Shown: positions 1-8,070 of the stretch, piece after piece
Layout of the letters: each line of letters opens with the position of its first letter
Numbering within the stretch: position 1 is the first letter of the stretch
The notes under the pieces: generated by a model
What the model saw: only the letters and a program-made list of their open reading frames with translations
Database searches by the model: none
What the model was told of the DNA's origin: nothing
Made by a program: the position numbers and the translations under genes
DNA from: Candidatus Gaiellasilicea maunaloa
GTDB lineage: Bacteria > Actinomycetota > Thermoleophilia > Gaiellales > Gaiellaceae
Assembly (NCBI GenBank): GCA_024330215.1
Contig: JANDLU010000003.1
Span: 1-64,000 of the forward strand
Length of the DNA stretch: 64,000 nt
Direction of reading: 5' to 3'

Positions 1-12
1 GGCTGACATCCG

Positions 13-360
13 ATGGTGAAGATCGAGGCAGTCGTGGTGCGAGACCGGGTCGAACCGGTAATGGACGCGGTCACGGAGCGGACCGGGCACGTGGGCGTGA
101 CCGTGCTCGAGGCGGTAGGGCACGGTCGCCAGCCGGGGATCACGCACGAGTACCGCGGTCGTGTCTTCGAGTCGCGTTTCCTCCCGAAGGCATTGCTCGT
201 CTTCCTCATCGGGGACGAGCTCGCCGAGGCGGTCGTCGAGACGATCGTCGACGCCGCCCGCACCGGTCACGAGTCCGGCGACGGGATCGTCTGGACGACA
301 CCTGTGCTCGAGGTGCGGCACAACCGCACGGGGCTCAGTCTCGAGGCCGTGGAGGCATGA
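13..360 (+). CDS. PII-like nitrogen regulatory protein with altered T-loop
   Basis: 115 residues aligning end to end with GlnB/GlnK, the trimeric PII sensor that controls ammonium uptake. GRQPGITHEYRG matches the start of the T-loop and FLPK its end; RTG near the C-terminus matches the nucleotide-binding tail. The modifiable T-loop Tyr51 is Phe here (EYRGRVFES instead of YRGAEY), and the GDGKIF segment reads ESGDGIVW, so the conserved Lys90 is missing and one residue is inserted. The gene lies 61 bp upstream of an ammonium transporter, the usual glnK-amtB order, so it probably gates that channel. The altered residues suggest it is not covalently modified and binds ATP differently. ATG start, close to the window edge. 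Confidence 0.85.
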   Translation: MVKIEAVVVRDRVEPVMDAVTERTGHVGVTVLEAVGHGRQPGITHEYRGRVFESRFLPKALLVFLIGDELAEAVVETIVDAARTGHESGDGIVWTTPVLEVRHNRTGLSLEAVEA

Positions 361-421
361 ATGCGCAGCTCGCAATTCCGAGACACACGGCGTCCGAACG
401 AATCGCGGAAAGGCGAAAGGC

Positions 422-1822
422 ATGACGAACGCAGAGCTCGCAATCGCCGCGTCGACGATCTGGGTCGTGCTTGCCGCGATCCTCGTCATGTTCATGCAGG
501 CCGGCTTCGCGTTCCTCGAGGCAGGCCTGACGCGGATGAAGAACGTCGGCCACGTCGCTGCCAAGAACGTGCTCCTCTTCGGACTCGCCTCGCTCGTCTA
601 CTACCTCGTCGGCTTCGGGATCGCGTTCGGCGATGGCGGCAACGGGCTCCTCGGCGGCTCCGGCTTCCTGCCGGGGGTCGACGACCTGCTCGCGGTCGGT
701 TCGGCACCGTTCTCCTGGTTCGCCACCGTTCCGGCCGGGGCCGCGTACCTCTTCCAGGCGGTCTTCGCGGGCGTCTCGCTCGCGATCGTCTGGGGCGCGA
801 TGGCCGAGCGGACGAAGCTCTGGGTCTACTTCGCGTTCGGGATCGTCTTCACGCTGATCTACTCGGTCGTCTCGCACTGGATCTGGCACCCCGAGGGCTG
901 GCTCTTCGCGCTCGGGATGCAGGACTTCGCGGGCTCGACGGTCGTCCACTACCAGGGAGCGCTGGCGGCGCTCGCCGGTGCGCTCCTCCTCGGGCCGCGC
1001 CTCGGCAAGTACGGCACGGACGGGAAGCCGAACGCAATCCCGGGCCACAACATGGCCTACACGACGCTCGGCGTCCTCATCCTCTGGTTCGGCTGGTTCG
1101 GCTTCAACGCGGGCTCGACGCTCGGGGTCGCGAGCGGGGAGCACATCGGCTACTTCGCCTACGTGGCGCTGACGACGAACGTCGCCGCGGCGGCGGGAGC
1201 GCTCGGCGGCGTGCTCACCTCGTGGCTCGTCGTCAAGAAGCCCGACCTCTCGATGCTCCTGAACGGCGTGATCGCCGCGCTCGTCGCGGTGACCGCCGCC
1301 TCGGGCTTCGTCGCTCCATGGGCTGCAATCGTGATCGGCTTCGTCGCCGGTGCGATCGCGGTCGGCGGTGTCCTCTGGATCGAGTCGCTCGGGATCGACG
1401 ATCCGATCGGCGCTGTCGCGGTGCACGGGATGGCCGGCGTCTGGGGGACGCTCGCGACCGGGCTCTTCGCGGTTCCTGCGCTCGCCTCGAACCTCGCGAC
1501 CGGCGCCGGCGGCTTCGTCTACACGGGCTCGCTCCGGCAGCTCGGCGTCCAGGCCCTCGGTCTCGTCGCCGTCGGCCTCTTCACGTTCGCGGCCTCGTAC
1601 GGGGCGCTCTGGTCGATGAAGAAGCTCGCCGGGATCCGCGTCGACGAGGCGGTCGAGCGGGCAGGCCTGGACGTTGCCGAGCACGGCATGTGGAGCTACC
1701 CCGAGTTCTACATCCCGGTCCCGGGCGGCTACGGGACGGAATCGCGCGGCGCGACCGTCTCGCCGGGCCTCCGCCACCAGGCAACCGCGCCGGCGTCCGC
1801 GCTCGTCGCCGATTCGAGTTGA
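422..1822 (+). CDS. amt: Ammonium transporter (Amt family)
   Basis: 466-residue polytopic membrane protein, usual Amt/Mep length with about 11 predicted helices. Hallmarks visible are MFMQAGFAFLEAG near the N-terminus, VHYQGALAAL, WFGWFGFNAGS, TTNVAAAAGAL and the second pore-His region DDPIGAVAVHGMAGVWGTLATG. It conducts ammonium/ammonia across the cytoplasmic membrane. The ORF track opens at 161, but that extension overlaps the PII gene in another frame and is compositionally nonsense; the ATG at 422 begins a normal N-terminus (MTNAELAIAASTIWVV) and is preceded by GGCGAAAGGC. It follows the PII-like gene and is followed by a large hairpin terminator. Confidence 0.95.
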   Translation: MTNAELAIAASTIWVVLAAILVMFMQAGFAFLEAGLTRMKNVGHVAAKNVLLFGLASLVYYLVGFGIAFGDGGNGLLGGSGFLPGVDDLLAVGSAPFSWFATVPAGAAYLFQAVFAGVSLAIVWGAMAERTKLWVYFAFGIVFTLIYSVVSHWIWHPEGWLFALGMQDFAGSTVVHYQGALAALAGALLLGPRLGKYGTDGKPNAIPGHNMAYTTLGVLILWFGWFGFNAGSTLGVASGEHIGYFAYVALTTNVAAAAGALGGVLTSWLVVKKPDLSMLLNGVIAALVAVTAASGFVAPWAAIVIGFVAGAIAVGGVLWIESLGIDDPIGAVAVHGMAGVWGTLATGLFAVPALASNLATGAGGFVYTGSLRQLGVQALGLVAVGLFTFAASYGALWSMKKLAGIRVDEAVERAGLDVAEHGMWSYPEFYIPVPGGYGTESRGATVSPGLRHQATAPASALVADSS

Positions 1823-1843
1823 CGAAACGCGAGCGAAAGACGG

Positions 1844-1896
1844 AGGGACAGACCCTCGGACACGTCTGTAACGGACATGTCGGAGGGTCTGTCCCT
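1844..1896. terminator. Long hairpin between convergent amt and SIMPL genes
   Basis: A 14-bp perfect outer stem (AGGGACAGACCCTC with GAGGGTCTGTCCCT) surrounds an inner imperfect inverted repeat, GACACGTC / GACATGTC, with a TGTAACG loop. It lies between the stops of two convergent genes, so it probably terminates both. There is no U-tract on either side. The GGACACGTC / GGACATGTC core resembles the arms of the REP-like palindromes elsewhere in the window, but the loop differs. Confidence 0.6.
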
Positions 1897-1901
1897 CGCG
1901 C

Positions 1902-2621
1902 TTACGACGCCGCGAACGTGACCGTGACGGAGGCGACGAGCTGCTGCTCGCCCGGCTCGATCGGCGTGCTGGACGCCTCGGAGCTCTTCGTCGCGTCGAG
2001 CACGCCCGGGGGAGGAGCCGCGCCACCTTCGACGATCTGCGTGACCCGGCCGAGCGATACATTTGCCGCCGTGGCGAGAGCCTGGGCGCGCAAGCGAGCG
2101 TCGGCGACCGCCGCGCGGAGCGCTTGGCGGTAGAGCTCGTCCTGATCGCCGCGCGAGAGGGCCGGCCCCGAGACCTTGTTCGCGCCGGCGCCAACGGCCG
2201 CGTCGATCACGGCACCGGCCTTCTCGAGCTCGCGGATCGTGGCGGAGACCGAGTTCTGCGCGACGTAACCCTGAACCGCCCCCGAGCCGTTGCCCGTCGA
2301 CTCGGCGTAGCGCGGATAGAGGGAGACCGACTGCGTCTGCACGTCGGTCGCGCCCGCGGCCTTGATCGCCGCGATCACCTTGCGCATCTCGGCGCCATTC
2401 GCAGCGAGCGCCGCCTTCGCGGTCGCGGCCTGGGTCTCGACGCCGAACGAGAGCTGCGCGCGGTCCGGAACGGAGGTGACGCTGCCGCTTCCCTGAACGG
2501 TGATCCCGTCGCCCTGCTCGCCGGCAGCAGCCGGAGCCTCGCCGGCTCGCGCGACGGCCGCGACGGCCGCGAGCGCGAGCAGGCTCGTGATGATGATCGT
2601 GAGTCGTCTCATGTCTTTCAT
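1902..2621 (-). CDS. SIMPL domain-containing secreted protein (DUF541)
   Basis: 239 residues. The N-terminus is a Sec-type signal (MKDMRRLTIIITSLLALAAVAAVARAGEA). The rest is a SIMPL/DUF541 domain: ITVQGSGSVTSVPDRAQLSFGVET, AAIKAAGATDVQTQSVSLYPRY, a YVAQNSVSATIREL segment and a C-terminal SVTVTFA strand. Family members are periplasmic or outer-surface proteins of poorly defined role (E. coli YggE, Brucella BP26). It stands alone, convergent with amt. ATG at 2621 gives the signal peptide directly. Confidence 0.88.
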   Translation of the reverse strand: MKDMRRLTIIITSLLALAAVAAVARAGEAPAAAGEQGDGITVQGSGSVTSVPDRAQLSFGVETQAATAKAALAANGAEMRKVIAAIKAAGATDVQTQSVSLYPRYAESTGNGSGAVQGYVAQNSVSATIRELEKAGAVIDAAVGAGANKVSGPALSRGDQDELYRQALRAAVADARLRAQALATAANVSLGRVTQIVEGGAAPPPGVLDATKSSEASSTPIEPGEQQLVASVTVTFAAS

Positions 2622-2773
2622 ACGCCACCGATTCGCTGTTCGTCACACTGCTCCTGTGGAGACGCGCTTCGGCGACTGCCGCGATCGCGACGCCTATCCC
2701 GTGGAGCGAGTGGTCCGAGCTCGGCCATCCGTCGAGACAGAGCCGGTCGAGCGCGGCTGACGGTCACGTTCCT

Positions 2774-3274
2774 CTACGCCACGGTCGCAGCGAGCTCGTG
2801 GACGCGATGCGCCGAGATCCCGTGCTGCTGTGCCCCAACGAGCTCGTGGTCGCCGTGCTCGAGCGCGACGAGCGGCAACAACTTCACGTCGCGAAGCCGG
2901 ATCTGCACCGCCAGACCCTCGGTTGCCGCGTATGGGCTGAGCTCGTTGGCGAGCGTCCCTTCGAACGGATCGCTTCGCCAGCCCTCGTCGTCGTGCCAGA
3001 GCTCGCCGAGCGCCTCGAAGTCCGGCCGGCTCACCTCGATCCAGGTGCCGTAGCCGAAGTAGCCGTCCTCGTCCTCGATCGGGAGCTCCAGGAGCCCTCG
3101 GACGAAGAAGCGCTCGCCCTCCGGAGCCTGGAGCACCGCGGAATCCTCACCGACCCGTGCGCGACGGTCGCGCTCGAGCTCGTCGAGCACGAAGATCGGC
3201 TCCGGTAGGCCCATCCTGATGTCGCGCGTCTCTCCCACGTGAATCTCCCCGCAGAGGGCGCAGGTGAAGGCCAT
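2774..3274 (-). CDS. DUF2199 domain-containing protein
   Basis: 166 residues beginning MAFTCALCGEIH, followed by LPEPIFVLDELERDRRARVGEDSAVL, FFVRGLLELPIEDEDGYFGYGTWIEVSRPDFEAL and a C-terminal IRLRDVKLLPLVALEHGDHEL. This is the DUF2199 pattern, which has an N-terminal CxxC that may bind zinc; function is unknown. The ORF track start at 3811 runs through the HNH gene in another frame. The ATG at 3274 sits 2 nt after the HNH stop, so the two are probably cotranscribed and translationally coupled. Confidence 0.82.
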   Translation of the reverse strand: MAFTCALCGEIHVGETRDIRMGLPEPIFVLDELERDRRARVGEDSAVLQAPEGERFFVRGLLELPIEDEDGYFGYGTWIEVSRPDFEALGELWHDDEGWRSDPFEGTLANELSPYAATEGLAVQIRLRDVKLLPLVALEHGDHELVGAQQHGISAHRVHELAATVA

Positions 3275-3276
3275 GG

Positions 3277-3792
3277 CTACGCGGCGGCCGTGGCCCCGCG
3301 CGGCAGGTAGCGCTGCCACTCCGACGGGATCGACGGCGTCGCCAGGTGGATGAAGAGCACGGGTGCGGGCGGTCGCGGCGCCCGGTGCAACGTCAGGCCG
3401 CTCTCCTCGAGCAGGCGGTTGCCCTTGCGCAGGTTGCACGGCGAGCAGGCGGTGACGACGTTCTCCCAGACGGACTCGCCGCCTCGGGAGCGCGGGATCA
3501 CGTGATCGAGCGTCAGCCGGCCGCTCGAGGTGCCGCAGTAGACGCAGCGCCAGCCGTCGCGGGCGAAGAGTGCCCGGCGCGAGATCTTCCGCTGGATCGC
3601 CCTCGGCACGCGCACGTACTTGACGAGCCGGATCACGTGCGGCCAGAGGTAGGTGTCGGCCGCGGAGTGGAGCGCCTTCGGCAGGCTCTCCAGGATCTCG
3701 GCCTTTCCCTTCCAAACGAGCACGTGGGCGCGCCGCACCGAGCAGACGTTCAGCGGCTCGTAACTCGCATTCAAGACGAGGACGTGTTGCAA
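3277..3792 (-). CDS. HNH endonuclease
   Basis: 171 residues. The N-terminal half (VLVLNASYEPLNVCSVRRAHVLVWKGKAEIL) is the conserved leader of actinobacterial chromosomal HNH proteins. The HNH fold follows at about 83-125: CVYCGTSSGRLTLDHVIPRSRGGESVWENVVTACSPCNLRKGN, with two CxxC zinc pairs, the DHV catalytic His and ENVV/N. Family members are metal-dependent nucleases of uncertain housekeeping role, not part of a visible restriction system here. The next minus-strand gene, DUF2199, begins 2 nt downstream. Confidence 0.9.
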   Translation of the reverse strand: MQHVLVLNASYEPLNVCSVRRAHVLVWKGKAEILESLPKALHSAADTYLWPHVIRLVKYVRVPRAIQRKISRRALFARDGWRCVYCGTSSGRLTLDHVIPRSRGGESVWENVVTACSPCNLRKGNRLLEESGLTLHRAPRPPAPVLFIHLATPSIPSEWQRYLPRGATAAA

Positions 3793-3824
3793 CCTGGGTG
3801 AAGCGTACCAACGGGGTTGCCTTT

Positions 3825-3857
3825 CTAGGCTTCGCCGCCGAAGGCGGCGAGCCTAGC
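3825..3857. terminator. Hairpin after DUF4446 gene
   Basis: CTAGGCTTCGCCGCC and GGCGGCGAGCCTAG form an almost perfect stem with one bulge and a GAA loop. It overlaps the stop codon of the DUF4446 gene and precedes the HNH gene on the minus strand, so it may separate two transcription units. No U-run follows, so termination strength is uncertain. Confidence 0.45.
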
Positions 3858-4323
3858 GCGCCATTGCCCGGTCCACGGCTTCGAGCTCCTCGGGGGAGAG
3901 AGCGATCGGCGCGCGGCCGCGGTCGAGCTCCTTCACGTAGAGGCGCGCGTAGTCGCGGCCCTGGATCGCTGTGACGACGGTTCCGGTCCGGTTCGCGTCG
4001 AGGAAGGCGAACGAGGCGGACTGGTGGCCGCCCGTGCCTGCGTAGGCGTCGTAGCGAACGACGGAGGTGTTCGTGATCGAGCCGTCGACGCGGCGGTCGA
4101 CTCGCGAGAGCGCCGCGGCGATCTCGTCGACGGCGCGATGGAGGTCGTCGATCCGTCCCTGGAGCGAGACGGCGAAGTCGACGAGATCGGCTCTACCGCC
4201 GCCGAGAAGGACACGCTGCGCGTCCCGCAGTCGCTTCACCCGCAGCCACAGCCAGATGCAGAGCGCGACGGCGACCGCGGCAGCCGCCGCGGCGGCGATC
4301 GCGACGACGAGCGCAGCCGTCAC
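3853..4323 (-). CDS. DUF4446 family membrane-anchored protein
   Basis: 156 residues: an N-terminal Ala/Val-rich transmembrane helix (about 3-27) ending in WLWLRVKRLRD, then a coiled stretch (SLQGRIDDLHRAVDEIAAALSRVDRRVDG) and a C-terminal domain with VVRYDAYAGTGGHQSASFAFLDANRTGTVVTAIQGRDYARLYVKELDRG. This matches DUF4446, found in Firmicutes and Actinobacteria and of unknown function. Start ATG at 4323 overlaps the stop of the upstream gene by 4 nt (ATGA), indicating coupled translation with the anchored protein before it. Confidence 0.85.
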   Translation of the reverse strand: MTAALVVAIAAAAAAAVAVALCIWLWLRVKRLRDAQRVLLGGGRADLVDFAVSLQGRIDDLHRAVDEIAAALSRVDRRVDGSITNTSVVRYDAYAGTGGHQSASFAFLDANRTGTVVTAIQGRDYARLYVKELDRGRAPIALSPEELEAVDRAMAR

Positions 4324-5498
4324 TCGACCGAGAAGATGACCTTGTACTCGCCCGAGTTGTTCTCGACGATCTTCTCCTGTGGAACGGGTTCGACATCGAT
4401 CCGGAGCGTGCGCAGCTCGCCGAAGTCGAGCGAGGGGAAGTCTCGGAAGACGACGCGCTTGGTCTCCTCGGGGTTGATCAGGTCGATCGTCGCCTTCTTC
4501 GTCACCGGCGTCGGGCTCTGCTGGATCGTCAGGGTCACCTCGATCTTCACCTCCTGGTTGTCGCCGCCGTTCGCGACGGCGACCTCGAACGCGAGATCGG
4601 TGGAGGCGACGACCGTGTTCTCGGTCGACGTGGAGAGCTGCTGGCCGCCGGGCCGCACCCGCACTCCGACGATGTTGGTGCCGTGGAGCCCCGCACCGGT
4701 TCCTCCGGTCGCCGCAGGGGTACCGTTGATCCGCTGCCAGATCGGAACCATGGAGCGGCTGCTGGCGAGGTCCGGCGTCTGGACGAAGTTCGAGTCCGGA
4801 ACCCTGATCCCGGTGAATCCCTGCGCGCGGAGCTCCGCGACCGCACTCCGGATGAAGAGGTCCTCCCAGACCACGTCGCTCGCGACGAGCCGTTGGGCCT
4901 CCGCGGCGAGGTTCGCGCCCGCGGCGGCGGCATCCTTCGAGTCGCGCGTCTCGCGGAACTGGGCGGCAAGGCCCTGGAGTCCGCTGACGCGGAACTGCAG
5001 CGCCTCGACCACGCTGCGATTCGCGGGTCGCAGCGGCCCGGGCGCGTCGAGCTCGAGCGCCTGGTTGGCGCCGAGCTGCTGTTGCTGCACGAGTCCCGCG
5101 AGCTGCTTGTCGAGGTCGGCCGGCTTGATCCCCGGCGTCGTGAGCACGTCGTTCAGCTCCCGCCCGACGCGCTCCGAGTCGCGCGCGACCGCAGCCACCT
5201 CACCGAGGTAGCTGCGGTAGGAGTCTCGCCGCTGATCCTCCTGGCAGCTCTGCACCCAGAGGACGAGCAGAACGACGATCAGGATCGCAAACGCGACCAG
5301 CCCGACGAGCCGCGCGAGCGGCGTGAAGCCCGGAGCCGGGCGGATCGGGCGCCGCGGCCCGCGCGGCTCTCTGGGTCCTCTCGGCCCGCCGCCGAGCTGA
5401 CGTCCAAGTGGGCGCCGGAGCGAGCGCTGCCCCGACGCCTCCTGGGTCGGAGGCTCGTCGAAGAAGTCGAACTCGAAGTCGGGCTCGCGGTTGCTCAT
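4320..5498 (-). CDS. Hypothetical protein with single transmembrane anchor
   Basis: 392 residues. A low-complexity Arg/Gly/Pro-rich cytoplasmic segment (about 24-54, GGGPRGPREPRGPRRP) is followed by one transmembrane helix (LARLVGLVAFAILIVVLLVLWVQSC). A helical extracytoplasmic region and a C-terminal beta-rich domain (TDLAFEVAVANGGDNQEVKIEVTLTIQQSPTPVTKKATIDLINPEETKRVVF) come next. The last part resembles CARDB/NEW3-type immunoglobulin-like folds that modulate interactions outside the cell. I do not recognise a named family. The ORF track start at 6395 overlaps the kinase; ATG at 5498 is better. Its stop overlaps the DUF4446 start. Confidence 0.75.
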   Translation of the reverse strand: MSNREPDFEFDFFDEPPTQEASGQRSLRRPLGRQLGGGPRGPREPRGPRRPIRPAPGFTPLARLVGLVAFAILIVVLLVLWVQSCQEDQRRDSYRSYLGEVAAVARDSERVGRELNDVLTTPGIKPADLDKQLAGLVQQQQLGANQALELDAPGPLRPANRSVVEALQFRVSGLQGLAAQFRETRDSKDAAAAGANLAAEAQRLVASDVVWEDLFIRSAVAELRAQGFTGIRVPDSNFVQTPDLASSRSMVPIWQRINGTPAATGGTGAGLHGTNIVGVRVRPGGQQLSTSTENTVVASTDLAFEVAVANGGDNQEVKIEVTLTIQQSPTPVTKKATIDLINPEETKRVVFRDFPSLDFGELRTLRIDVEPVPQEKIVENNSGEYKVIFSVE

Positions 5499-5596
5499 GG
5501 GCTTGACAGGGTCGATTCGGGCCACTGTAACCATTGCCTCGGCGGTCAAGGCCTCCGTAGAGGAATCTTTCGCGCCGCGGCCAACCCGGAGAAGAC

Positions 5597-7255
5597 GTGT
5601 CTTCCGCGCTGCCCGTACTCCCGTCCCGGGAACTCGTCCTCGATCGCTACCGGCCACTGCGCCCGCTCGGAAGCGGCGCCTCGGGCTCTGTTTGGCTCGC
5701 GCGCGACGAGCGCACGGGACTCGAGGTCGCCCTGAAGATCGTCCCGCGCGAGGGAAAGGCGGCGCATCGCGCCGAGCGCGAGGCGGAGGCTGCGGCGCGG
5801 TTGCGCCACGAGCGCTGTCTCCGCTCGTACGGCTTCGGTGCCGACGCCGGCCACGTCTACATCGCCTACGAGTACGTCGGCGGACGCACGCTCCGCGAGG
5901 CGATGCGCGCAGGAGAGCTGACGGATGCGCGGGCGGTCGAGGCGGCGGCCCAGATCCTCGAGGGGCTGGCGCACGCCCACGGACGCGGGATCGTCCATCG
6001 TGACGTGAAGCCGTCGAACGTACTCCTGCTCGACGAGGAACACGTCTCGATCCGGGTGCTCGACTTCGGGCTCGCGCGGTTCGACGAGGCCGAGACGCTG
6101 ACCGCGGTCGGCGACGTCCCGGGGACGCTCGCCTACATCTCGCCCGAGCGCCTCGCCGGGGAGGAGGCAGGGCCGGCAAGCGACGTCTGGGGGGTCGGGA
6201 TCCTGCTCTGGGAGGCGCTTGCCGGGAAGCACCCGTTCTGGGGGACGCCGTTGCAGCAGATGACGACCGCGATCGAGAGCGGCGCTCCTCCACTCGCCGC
6301 CGAGCGGCGCGACCTGCCTCAGCGACTGCTCGGCGCGATCGACCGCGCGCTCGCGCCCGACCCGGCGCGGCGGCCGTCGGCTTCCGCTCTTGCACACGAG
6401 CTTCGCGAGGCGGCGGCCGGAAAGCGGCGGAAGTCCCGCCCGAAGAGACTTGGAGCCTCGAACGTGACGAGGCCTCAGAGCGTCATGGCGTCGAAGATTC
6501 CACGTGGTGGCACGACCCACAGCCCCTTCGCCGCGAGCACCCTCGCCGCACGAGCCCTCCCGGCTTTCGCGGCGGGGCTCGCCACGCTCGTCGGCGCGAG
6601 CTTCCTGCCGTTCTTCCCGGCGGGCTGGGCGATGGCGCTCGCGTTCGCCGCCGCGGTGGGGACGGTCGTCCGGGCTCGCGCCGGGCTCGCGCTCGCCCTC
6701 GCGACGCCGATCCTCCCGCTCGGCAACCTCTCGCTCGGCCTCGCACTCCTCTACGGAGCCCTGGCCGCCGGCTGGCTCGCGCTCGCCTGGCGCGATCCGC
6801 GAAGCGCCCTATCCTTCCTCGCCGGTCCGCTCCTCGCTCCACTCGGGCTCATCGCGCTCGTCCCGCTCACCGTCCAGCCGGCTCGCGGATCGGTACGACG
6901 GGCATTCCAGGCGGTCGCGGCGGTCGGCGTCGCCGCGCTCGCAGCCGGGATGCGCGGCGCGAGCCTGCCCTTCGGCGAGACGGCGCCGACGCCGGAGCTG
7001 GCGGGCCTCGAGAGCCCGGTGGAGGCGGCGCGCGTGTTGCTCGAGACCATGCCCGCGGCGATCGGGCTGGAGGCGCTCGCGCTCGCCGCGGTCGCGGTCG
7101 CGATCCCCTGGGCGACGAGCCTCTGGCGGATCGCGGGCCTTGGAGCGGTCATGCTTGCGGCCACGCTCCTACTCGCCCCGTCTGCGGCTCCACTACCGCT
7201 CTTGGTCGCGGTCTGGCTCACCTGCGCCGCGCTCGCCTGGCGACACGAGCATTAG
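5597..7255 (+). CDS. Ser/Thr protein kinase with polytopic membrane C-terminus
   Basis: 552 residues, GTG start. Residues 15-270 are a Hanks-type kinase: glycine loop GSGASGSV, Lys47 in VALKIV, HRDVKPSN (Asp136), DFG (156-158), then TLAYISPERL and DVWGVGILLWE. After a basic linker (GKRRKSRPKRLG), residues about 310-550 are almost entirely hydrophobic, with some 8 or 9 predicted membrane helices instead of the usual single helix plus sensor. No PASTA or other extracellular domain is visible. It heads a block of FHA, PP2C and cell-wall genes on the same strand (27 nt to fhaA) and is divergent from the anchored hypothetical gene, with about 98 bp between. Confidence 0.9.
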   Translation: MSSALPVLPSRELVLDRYRPLRPLGSGASGSVWLARDERTGLEVALKIVPREGKAAHRAEREAEAAARLRHERCLRSYGFGADAGHVYIAYEYVGGRTLREAMRAGELTDARAVEAAAQILEGLAHAHGRGIVHRDVKPSNVLLLDEEHVSIRVLDFGLARFDEAETLTAVGDVPGTLAYISPERLAGEEAGPASDVWGVGILLWEALAGKHPFWGTPLQQMTTAIESGAPPLAAERRDLPQRLLGAIDRALAPDPARRPSASALAHELREAAAGKRRKSRPKRLGASNVTRPQSVMASKIPRGGTTHSPFAASTLAARALPAFAAGLATLVGASFLPFFPAGWAMALAFAAAVGTVVRARAGLALALATPILPLGNLSLGLALLYGALAAGWLALAWRDPRSALSFLAGPLLAPLGLIALVPLTVQPARGSVRRAFQAVAAVGVAALAAGMRGASLPFGETAPTPELAGLESPVEAARVLLETMPAAIGLEALALAAVAVAIPWATSLWRIAGLGAVMLAATLLLAPSAAPLPLLVAVWLTCAALAWRHEH

Positions 7256-7281
7256 ACTCGATCCGAGGCACCACCGGTCTG

Positions 7282-8070
7282 ATGAGCGTCCTCCGGAACA
7301 TCGAGCAGAAGATCGAAGGCCTCTTCGAGGGGATGTTCGGCCGCGCCTTCAGGACGCACGTCCAACCGGTCGAGCTGGCCCGCAAGCTTGCAAAGGAGAT
7401 GGACGAGCACCGGACGGTCTCGGTCTCGCGGGTCTACGTCCCGAACGAGTACTCCGTCTACCTCTCGAGCAAGGATCGTGAGCAGTTCGAGGGCTACGAG
7501 GGCTCGCTGATCGGCGAGCTCCAGGACTATCTCGTCGAGCACGCCCGTCGCGAGAGCTACGCCACGCTGACCGCGCCGAAGGTGCTGATGAAGACCGACG
7601 ACGACCTCTCGATCGGCGAGTTCGGGATCGCCACGCGGATGGTGCAGCCGGAAGGCCGAAGGGCGCCGGTACGCGACGAGCCGGCCGAGCAGGTCGAGCC
7701 GGGCGCGACGATGATCTACAAGGCGAAGCCGCCGCAGCCGACGGAGGCCGCCTCTCCGGCCGAGCTGGGGCTCGAGCAGGAGCGGTACACGCTGACGCTG
7801 AACGGCAAGCGCCACGTCCTCGAGGACCGCCGCGCGGTGCTCGGCCGCTCGAAGGAGTGCGACGTCCAGGTGCCCGACGCGAACGTCTCCCGCCGCCACG
7901 CGGAGCTGCGCGAGGAAGGAGGCTCGTGGTGGCTCGTCGACCTCGACTCGACGAACGGGACCGAGCTGAACGGCAAGCGCGTCCAGCGGGCGAAGCTCGC
8001 CGACGGCGATCGGATCGGGCTCGGCGAGCTCGAGCTCGTCTTCGCCCGCGATCGGGAAAGCCGCGCGTGA
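7282..8070 (+). CDS. fhaA: FhaA-like protein: DUF3662 plus FHA domain
   Basis: 262 residues. The N-terminal DUF3662 domain (1-120; MSVLRNIEQKIEGLFEGMFGRAFRTHVQPVELARKLAKEMDEH) is that of mycobacterial FhaA. A variable linker leads to a C-terminal FHA domain (about 170-258) with RAVLGRSKECDVQVPDANVSRRHAEL and DLDSTNGTELNGKRV, the phosphothreonine-binding residues. In mycobacteria FhaA binds phosphorylated proteins at sites of peptidoglycan synthesis (such as MviN); the same role here is inferred from domain order and operon context. Its stop overlaps the next gene's GTG. Confidence 0.93.
   Translation: MSVLRNIEQKIEGLFEGMFGRAFRTHVQPVELARKLAKEMDEHRTVSVSRVYVPNEYSVYLSSKDREQFEGYEGSLIGELQDYLVEHARRESYATLTAPKVLMKTDDDLSIGEFGIATRMVQPEGRRAPVRDEPAEQVEPGATMIYKAKPPQPTEAASPAELGLEQERYTLTLNGKRHVLEDRRAVLGRSKECDVQVPDANVSRRHAELREEGGSWWLVDLDSTNGTELNGKRVQRAKLADGDRIGLGELELVFARDRESRA

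Noticed and set aside
335-2194. Long minus-strand ORF over amt
   Set aside because: Low-complexity Arg/Pro/Ala composition and complete overlap with a clear ammonium transporter.
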